This document shows positions 9,201-14,055 of a DNA stretch of 14,055 nt, piece after piece. The notes beneath the pieces were generated by a model, which was given only the letters and a program-made list of their open reading frames with translations, did not search any database and was not told the origin of the DNA. A program made the position numbers and the translations under genes. The stretch's first letter is position 1; the number at the start of each line of letters is the position of its first letter. Origin of the DNA: Brachionus koreanus (lineage: Eukaryota; Rotifera; Eurotatoria; Ploima; Brachionidae). Where the stretch lies: assembly GCA_016987375.1 (NCBI GenBank), contig PJRA01000428.1:827807-841861 (forward strand). Reading direction: 5' to 3'.

Positions 9201-12200
9201 GCACCAAGACTTTTTTTTGATCCTTTGGATCCTTTTTTAATAGCTTCATGAGAATTAGACCAACAATAGCTAATAAAAACATCGGGATGTTTCTGCTCGA
9301 ATTTTTTCGGATTAGCCTGAACAATTTTCTCAATTGATTCAAATGTGTCAGCTAATTTAGTTGCAAATCTTTTTGGATCCTGCATGATCACTCTAAAATC
9401 AGAGCACGCCGAGGCAAAGAGCGGATTTTTGAGCCAACTTCTCGCACCCATCAGTCCAAATTCTATCAATAGATAAGTTTTTTTAATGAGATTTTTGGAC
9501 AACTCAAATATTTGAACACTTTTTAAATCGGAAGCAAAATTGTCCGATACTGCAAATATAACCAATTTGCTCTGTTTAATCACAGCTGTTATGCGATCAA
9601 GTTTTTCACTAGAAGGCTTTTTACTGTACCATATTTTGTAACCTTCTGATTGAATGGCTTCAACTACAGTTAGAGGGCTAACGGATTTAGTTGGATCAAG
9701 ATCTGTGTCCTGTTCACAATACCAAAACATAATGTCATATTTGAATTTATCTTTTAAATTTTTTAAGTCTCTAATTGAATATTCTAAATTTAGGTCTAGA
9801 TTAGTTGAGTCATCGACTGGCATTATGGCCATCATTTCCTCAACTGATACCACATGAAAGTGCTTGGCGCACTGCAAAAATGGTGCTTTCATTTCGTTAG
9901 CTCTTTTGAGCAATGTTGAGCTGAACAAGTGGGGATCAGGTGTTTGAGACTCGACGCATTCAGGACAAGGAAAGCTAAAATCATACTTAAGTCCATTGAA
10001 ATAGTCGTTGATCAAAGTTTCAATTGTTTCATGAATTACTAGCACAATATTTTCGGGCTTTACGCCTTGAACTTTTACTTCAATTGAAAGTGAATTTTTA
10101 GATTGATTTAACAAAGCTAAATGGGAGTTTTTTTTCAGCAAAGAGCCTTTTTTCCAAATGATAGAATTGTCACCATATTGAAACAGTCTTACTTGGATTC
10201 GATTAAACAAACCTATTGGCAAATAATCGAATCTATATTGTACTTTAAACTGCTTTATTTTTAGTGCACTTTTAAGATCAATATCTGGCCAATCGTACTT
10301 GGGTTCAGTATCGGGCAGTAGGCACGGTACTATACTCATGTTATCATCTTGAATGGGAAATGTAAGGTCAAACTCTTCGGTTAGCTTAAGCATCCATTCA
10401 TGCAAGTTTTTATCATATTCTTTCCATATTTCCGTAATCTTATCATGAGCAAACTTTCCGTCTTCAATATAGGTTTCTTTGATGGACACTATTTTGGCAA
10501 ATGCGTCCACTATCCATTGAGGGTTTATCACAACATTGTTGTTTAGGCTTTGATTCTCGAAATATTGCAATGAGCCCAAATCGTTTAGAAATTTAACTAC
10601 TTGACGAAATTCTTGGTTGTCATAAATAGCATTTTTTTCGGCCAATTTTTTGGCATTCTCTATAGAAATAATGGGATTATTTTTCGATTTTATTTTTATG
10701 CTTTTTTCAAAATTTAGCCAAGCTTCCTAAAAAAGACAAAACTTTTAATTTTTTTAGTTTAATAAAATTAATAAAAAAAAATTACTGGAATCTTTTCTCC
10801 AATGTATTTTTCTGCCAGAGTAGTTGATATTATTTTTTGTTTAAGTTCTGGTATACCAGCTTCAGTATGGCTTGAGACAAAAAAGAACCCGGCTATACTT
10901 TTGTACCTTGATTTTAAATCTTCCTGGTCCAAAAAATATTTCGAAACCTTAGAAATTTATTTTTAACTTTTATGAAATACAACTTGAAATGTTTAGATAA
11001 AAAACTTTTTTTTCTTAACTTAATCTAGGGAGGCATCAATTTTTTTGATTTTAGATAAAATTTTTGTAAAAGCTTTCAGCAAAACAAAATTTTTATTTTC
11101 TTTAGTGGACAGCATGGTTTTGCATCTGGATATTTTTGTCAAACATCCATGAGAATAAAAGTGATTTGTGACAAAGAAATATTCTATGTTTATTGAGAGT
11201 TAAGAAAAGCCTCTAATTTTATTGATACTAATTTCAATTTAAAAGTGAAATTTTAAGTACCAGAGGGATTTATTTTAGGTCCACTGCTTTTTCACTTTTT
11301 TGTCTTAGCGGAAAAAAGCGAAAGAAAATTTTTTTTTTTATATATAGAAAATCATGCAAAAATTCTTTTTTTTCTGGCAAAGTTAAACAAAAAAGTCTCA
11401 ATTCTGGAAAACAATAAAAAAAAAAAATTATTGCATGATTTTCTTGTTTATTTTTTTCGTTGAGTTTTGAAAATAAAAAAAATTGTATCCAGATAAAATT
11501 GAAAATGGGGGAATAATACTTGTAAAATAAAGTATTATTCCTCCATTTTCAATTTGGTATTTGAAAGTTTTTGTCTATTGGTAATTTTTATTGTAGAACT
11601 CAAATCTGAAATAATATTCTGAAAATTTTTTTCGATTGAGGAGCTGTAAAGACTCTAAGTCGACCTATTTTTAAAATACACAAAAACTCTTATTAGAATT
11701 AATTTTTTAGATTTTTTAACCAAAAATTTGAATTTTTGAGACAAAATTGTTTAAGAATATGATTTTTATTTGAAAAATATATATTTTAAAAGTTTAAATG
11801 AAAATGACTCAAATTAAATGAATATTTCCGCGGAATCATGTTTTTTTTTGAAAAATCACATGCTGATGTATTTTTTAGTGTAAAATTCAAAAATGGACTC
11901 AGTTTTTTGATCAATCGTTTAAATTTTGAATTATTTAAGATTTTTTATTTTTAGTCAAAATTTTGCCTAATTTTACAGGGCTTAGGCGACAACCTAGATA
12001 AAAAACAACCCTAAATTCGTAATCTACATCAAAAAAACTCTTGGGATCAATTTTCCGATAATTTTTATCTATTACAACTTTTATGTATTTAATTCAAAAA
12101 TGCCTCTCTTATCTTAATCCATCACTTTGCTTAAAATTCAATAAATTGAATTAAAAGACCTTGATTTTTTTTTTGTTTTTCTATGTTAATTTAAATGAAA

Positions 12201-13951
12201 TGGACGAAGAAAAAAATCAGAATGAATACCTGATCAATATGTGTACCGACCACAAAAATAGGAGCACCCGGAGCATGACAACTGATACTGCTCAACCAAA
12301 ATTCTAATCCAGCATATTCACTGCCCAATCTGACATTCCAAACAAGCAAATAGATGCCTCTTGAACTCAAAAAAAATTGATGAGTGTTGTAATAAACACT
12401 TTGGCCAGCAAAGTCCCACATTGAATAAGTTAAATTTGAGCCATCCTCCAATTCAACTTGCCAATCATCGATATTAATACCATCAGTTACCTCGACCGAT
12501 TCATCCAAATTTCCTTTCAACACTTTTAAAAGCGTGGTCTTTCCGGCCTGGCCAAGACCCACTAGCATTAGTTTTGTGCGCTTAAGTTCGACATAGCCAG
12601 ATTTCATACGACCAAGATATGTCAAGACCGATTCTATGCCTCTGCGAACGATCTCTGGTGGCGGAGTTACCAAAGAAAGACAATTGCCCAAATCAAGTTT
12701 TTTCAAATGCAAATTGGCCAATTTGGGACTTATATTTTGCAATAGAATGCAATTATTTAAAATAATAGCTTCCAATTTTTTTAAATTCTCAATCTCATCC
12801 GGAATTTGAGTTATTGACTGATAACTCAAGTCCAAAGTGACCAAATTTCTCATTTGTAAAATAACCTGTGGAAATTCAGGACCAATGCGCATAAATTTTT
12901 TGAAAAGAAAAGCATTTATTTTTATTATTTCTTCTGATTCCAAAAATCCATTTGAGTTTGAATCAAAATGATTGAACAATTTCTCAATGAAATCTAAGCT
13001 TAAAAATTTTGATTTGCAAATTTCCTTTGTGAAATTCTCCTTGCTAATTAGAGAGTTACTTTTGCCATATTTGTCCATGTCAAAATACGGAATTCCGCTC
13101 ATTTTCAAATTGATGATGCTCTCTGGCTTCAATTTGAGAAAAAAATGAGCAAAACTAGATCGACTTATGCGAATTGTTTCAGTACGGTCTGGAAATTCAA
13201 TCATTACATTTGGATCAGTTATCTCTAAATTTTCAATCTCTAACATTTCCAAACTAAGCATTTTTTTAAAATTTAAACTTTTATAATCTAAACTGTTTTG
13301 ATAGAGCAATATTTTTAAATTGTTCATTTCCAAAATAGATGGCGGCATGTATTTCAAATGATTGTACCATAATTTAAGATGGATTAACTTTTTGAAATGT
13401 TTGAAAATATTTTCATCGTCAATTCTAATCGGAACGCTTATGAGAACTAGTCCGACAAGATTTGGATATTTTGAGACAAAATTTTGGTCGATTACGAACG
13501 GTTTTTGAAGACCAATAATGCCAAAGCGCAGACAAAATTTTGAATATTCATTAATTTTTTTTTTAAATGAAAAAGAACGATCATTTGATTGATTGTATTT
13601 GAAATCGGCTAGATAACAAAAGTAACATCGTCCCAATTGACCTGGACTCTTTTGAAAATCATAGAATTTTGACTTTTGCTGCTCTTTGGATATGAGATTT
13701 AAATATTTGTTTAAATCTATTTCAAAATTGTTATTCAAAATTTGACTTTTGTCAGCAAAAAAAACTAAATATTTTAGTAATTTTTCGAGATATTCTCGAA
13801 TTAAAGCTGTTATTTGAATTTCATTTAAAGTTGAATCAATATTTTTAAATATTTTGCAATTGTCTGGTATTATTGTTTGAAACTTAAAAAAAAAATTTGA
13901 TTTGAATGAAAAAATGATTTTATCCAGAAAATAAGATAACGGGTGATGCAT
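5418..13951 (-). CDS. Four-exon ROCO GTPase: LRR, EF-hand, LRR, ROC, COR, TIR, TIR
   Basis: One gene is assembled from 13951-12230, 10947-10786, 10726-8881 and 6277-5418. Each junction is GT-AG and in phase (0, 0, 1); the joined length is 4590 bases, 1529 residues. Order: LRRs (~164-244), EF-hand loop (330-341), LRRs (~368-434), ROC GTPase (~458-625) with P-loop GLGQAGKT (465-472), switch DFAGQ (513-517) and THID (570-573), COR (~640-875), a CPEC..C..H motif (882-917), TIR-like 1 (~958-1095), TIR 2 (~1109-1235) and a Cys/His C-terminal module (~1305-1500). No kinase is present, unlike LRRK. By family, ROC-COR is a GTP-regulated dimerising switch, and TIR domains signal or cleave NAD+. I infer a cytosolic sensor or cell-death regulator. 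The start is uncertain: a tract ending in AAG at codons 20-24 looks like a splice acceptor, so the true N-terminus could lie outside the window. Confidence 0.87.
6326..6350. repeat. Three tandem copies of TAGTTTGC
   Basis: TAGTTTGCT, TAGTTTGC and TAGTTTGC follow one another just inside the 3' end of intron 3, beyond the A/T tract of the acceptor. Microsatellite-like. Confidence 0.7.
6471..6498. repeat. Short hairpin, 10-base arms
   Basis: TGTTGTATTT (6471-6480) is the reverse complement of AAATACAACA (6489-6498) with an 8-base loop. It marks the left part of the GC-richer block in intron 3 and might belong to the element debris there. Confidence 0.6.
6740..7110 (+). mobile_element. Dead LINE relic: C-terminal end of the RT ORF
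   Basis: At 6963-6998 the plus strand reads KNKRLRWLVHVI, matching the RLRWLGHV signature near the C-terminus of many non-LTR reverse-transcriptase ORFs. It is preceded in frame by KRTNSEPLKQCI (6927-6962), again expected for that region. In-frame stops (TAA 6924-6926, TGA 6999-7001) and shifts to other frames upstream (GRILARD) and downstream (KWQWHEKKQV) show decay. The block is less A/T-rich than the intron around it. Orientation is antisense to the host gene; borders are approximate. Confidence 0.55.
7301..7420 (+). other. Small open frame with a zinc-finger-like peptide
   Basis: Thirty-nine codons from ATG 7301 to TAA 7418-7420. The middle reads CLVCGGYFEKERGLVSHNKI, i.e. Cys-x2-Cys, an aromatic residue, a GL pair, then His, resembling the first part of a C2H2 finger such as those found in R2-like retrotransposon proteins. 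The second His is missing. It is probably element debris rather than a gene; it lies antisense in intron 3, about 300 bases after the LINE relic. Confidence 0.3.
8533..8748. mobile_element. 216-base piggyBac-like MITE flanked by TTAA
   Basis: The left end TTAACACTAGAACGCCCG (from 8529) and the reverse complement of the right end TTAACACTAGAAAGCCCG (to 8752) agree over TTAA plus 14 bases with one mismatch. TTAA on both sides is the target-site duplication of the piggyBac superfamily. The interior is A/T-rich and noncoding, so it is a non-autonomous element mobilised by a transposase elsewhere. The good ends suggest a fairly recent insertion into intron 3. Confidence 0.85.
8881..10726 (-). CDS. 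Exon 3: COR domain, zinc-type motif, two TIR domains
   Basis: An 1846-base exon coding for residues 629-1243 plus one base. It opens EAWLNFEKSI, the usual ROC-COR linker, and shows the COR signature LNDLGSLQYFENQ...VINPQWIVDAF. CPEC (882-885), Cys914 and His917 could bind zinc; I recall a similar Cys pattern after COR in MFHAS1-like proteins. The first TIR-like domain starts at YDIMFWYC (about 958) and is divergent. The second starts PDVFISYCWSN (about 1109), has the BB-loop region AWLDVDNLD and keeps SQNCKLE, where Glu1198 occupies the place of the catalytic Glu of SARM1-type TIR NADases. It ends ACAAAAG|GTAAAA (donor at 8880, phase 1). Read on, the frame would stop at 8843. Confidence 0.87.
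8906..9286 (-). other. TIR domain 2, NADase-like motif retained
   Basis: Residues ~1109-1235. Strand A DVFISYC, helix with SLVKYFADNGIHAW, BB loop LDVDNLD, core IIVACVSDEY and then SQNCKLEF. The Cys-x-x-Glu arrangement at 1195-1198 (bases 9017-9028) is the hallmark of enzymatically competent TIRs such as SARM1; activity itself is an inference. Confidence 0.75.
9326..9739 (-). other. TIR-like domain 1, divergent
   Basis: Residues ~958-1095, starting YDIMFWYCEQDTD, then VVEAIQSEGYKIWYS and KLVIFAVSDNF. The overall strand/helix order is TIR-like, but no Cys-x-x-Glu is present and the BB loop is altered, so it is more likely an interaction domain than an enzyme. Confidence 0.6.
10727..10785 (-). 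other. Intron 2 (59 bases)
   Basis: A minimal intron: donor GTAATTTTTTTTT, acceptor CTTTTTTAG, phase 0. This is probably the usual intron size of the genome and contrasts with the two transposon-filled introns on either side. Confidence 0.85.
10786..10947 (-). CDS. Exon 2: end of the ROC domain
   Basis: A 162-base exon (54 codons, phase 0 at both ends), too short to stand out as an open frame. It begins VSKYFLDQEDLKSRYK, continues with IAGFFFVSSHTEAGIPELKQ and ends EKYIGEKIP. This is the expected ROC tail: the FVSS segment corresponds to the G5 loop and the GI.EL..I helix follows. The acceptor is CTAAG|GTTTCG and the donor CCA|GTAATT. Joined to exon 1 it restores GTHIDQVSKYFL without a gap. 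Confidence 0.85.
11045..11310 (+). mobile_element. Decayed non-LTR reverse-transcriptase fragment
   Basis: At 11257-11292 the plus strand reads VPEGFILGPLLF, a close match to the LINE reverse-transcriptase motif VPQGSILGPLLF. Upstream, in shifting frames, are plausible remains of the preceding motif (LD....KAF at about 11051-11077; HGFASGYF at about 11113). Stops (for instance TAA just before the Val codon) and frame changes show that it is dead. It lies antisense to the host gene inside its first intron. Extent is approximate. Confidence 0.55.
11346..11444. repeat. 14-base inverted repeat pair in intron 1
   Basis: AGAAAATCATGCAA (11346-11359) is the exact reverse complement of 11431-11444, with 71 bases between. 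It may be the ends of a small foldback element or chance in AT-rich DNA; no target duplication is clear. Confidence 0.5.
11496..11555. repeat. Near-perfect hairpin, 25-base arms, 10-base loop
   Basis: Bases 11496-11520 pair with 11531-11555 at 24 of 25 positions (one G/A difference within a GGGGG run), separated by 11521-11530. The arms contain a G-rich core unlike the surrounding A/T runs. It lies in intron 1; transcribed in either direction it would fold stably. It may be a remnant foldback MITE or a recent inverted duplication. Confidence 0.75.
12230..13951 (-). CDS. Exon 1: LRRs, EF-hand loop and most of the ROC GTPase
   Basis: Codes for residues 1-574 and ends at CAG|GTATTC (donor at 12229), a phase-0 intron placed straight after the GTHIDQ guanine-specificity motif. 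LRR-type segments include LIHLKLWYNHLKYMPPSIL (189-207) and NLVTLDLSYQSITQIPDEI (369-387). Between the two LRR blocks sits an EF-hand. The ROC part shows GLGQAGKT and WDFAGQ, both characteristic of ROC rather than of other Ras-like GTPases. Read through, the frame goes 12 codons into the intron to a stop at 12191, so an intron-retaining transcript would end in mid-ROC. ATG 13951 is the first ATG after an upstream in-frame TAA, but the acceptor-like TTTTTTTTTAAG at about 13883-13894 makes this start provisional. Confidence 0.85.
12929..12964 (-). other. EF-hand calcium-binding loop within the LRR region
   Basis: Residues 330-341 read DSNSNGFLESEE, a full match to the canonical 12-residue EF-hand loop: acidic or Asn ligands at 1, 3, 5 and 9, Gly at 6, a hydrophobic residue at 8 and Glu at 12. 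It is flanked by amphipathic helices (SLDFIEKLFNHF before, IIKINAFLFKKF after). No second EF-hand is evident, so it would be a lone hand or one that pairs in a dimer. Confidence 0.8.
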
Positions 13952-14055
13952 AAGTAAATGGACAAAAGTTAAGTTAACTTGCCCGATAATGCAAATGATC
14001 AGGGGATCATATATATTTATTTATAAACTACTAAAAGTTAGCTATAATATTGCAA

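Larger units (their letters stand above)
10948..12229 (-). other. Intron 1 (1282 bases), with retroelement debris
   Basis: Donor GTATTCATT at 12229, acceptor TTTCTAAG at 10948. It divides the ROC domain between THIDQ and VSKYFLDQ without changing frame. Inside are an opposite-strand reverse-transcriptase fragment (about 11045-11310), a 14-base inverted repeat pair (11346-11359 and 11431-11444) and a hairpin (11496-11555). The remainder is A/T-rich sequence in which nothing is recognised. Confidence 0.85.

Noticed and set aside
9654..9857. Plus-strand frame inside exon 3
   Set aside because: Antisense shadow of the TIR 1 region.
11826..11835. TTCCGCGGAA palindrome
   Set aside because: A striking 10-base palindrome in AT-rich DNA, but isolated, with no extension or second copy.

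Overview
The window looks like nuclear DNA of a small-genome metazoan. It is very AT-rich (roughly three quarters A+T by eye), has GT-AG introns, AATAAA-type poly(A) signals and decayed non-LTR retrotransposons. A multidomain LRR-ROC-COR-TIR gene together with compact single-exon genes points to a rotifer, most likely a monogonont of the Brachionus type. That assignment is inferred from composition and gene families, not proven.

Layout. Positions 1-510 (+) hold the 3' part of an unrecognised gene whose protein carries two copies of a Trp/Phe-ended module. After an ~800-base spacer comes a minus-strand short-chain dehydrogenase of the retinol dehydrogenase 11-14 type (1312-2328). It is divergent from, and only 144 bases from, a plus-strand coiled-coil/seven-blade WD40 protein (2473-3933). 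An AT-rich spacer with no convincing gene follows (3934-5417).

From 13951 down to 5418 the minus strand carries one large gene in four exons: 13951-12230, 10947-10786, 10726-8881 and 6277-5418. All junctions keep frame (phases 0, 0, 1) and the joined coding length is 4590 bases, i.e. 1529 residues. The protein is a ROCO-family GTPase with this order: LRRs, an inserted canonical EF-hand loop, more LRRs, ROC GTPase, COR, a Cys/His zinc-type motif, two TIR domains, and a C-terminal Cys/His module. The architecture suggests calcium- and GTP-dependent control of TIR output in innate immunity or cell death.

Its introns differ greatly: intron 2 is 59 bases, while introns 1 (1282) and 3 (2603) hold mobile-element debris on the opposite strand. 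These include a reverse-transcriptase motif fragment, the C-terminal end of a LINE reverse-transcriptase ORF, a complete 216-base piggyBac-like MITE flanked by TTAA, and a near-perfect 25-base-arm hairpin. The dehydrogenase and WD40 genes may share a promoter; no other functional link between the genes is visible.
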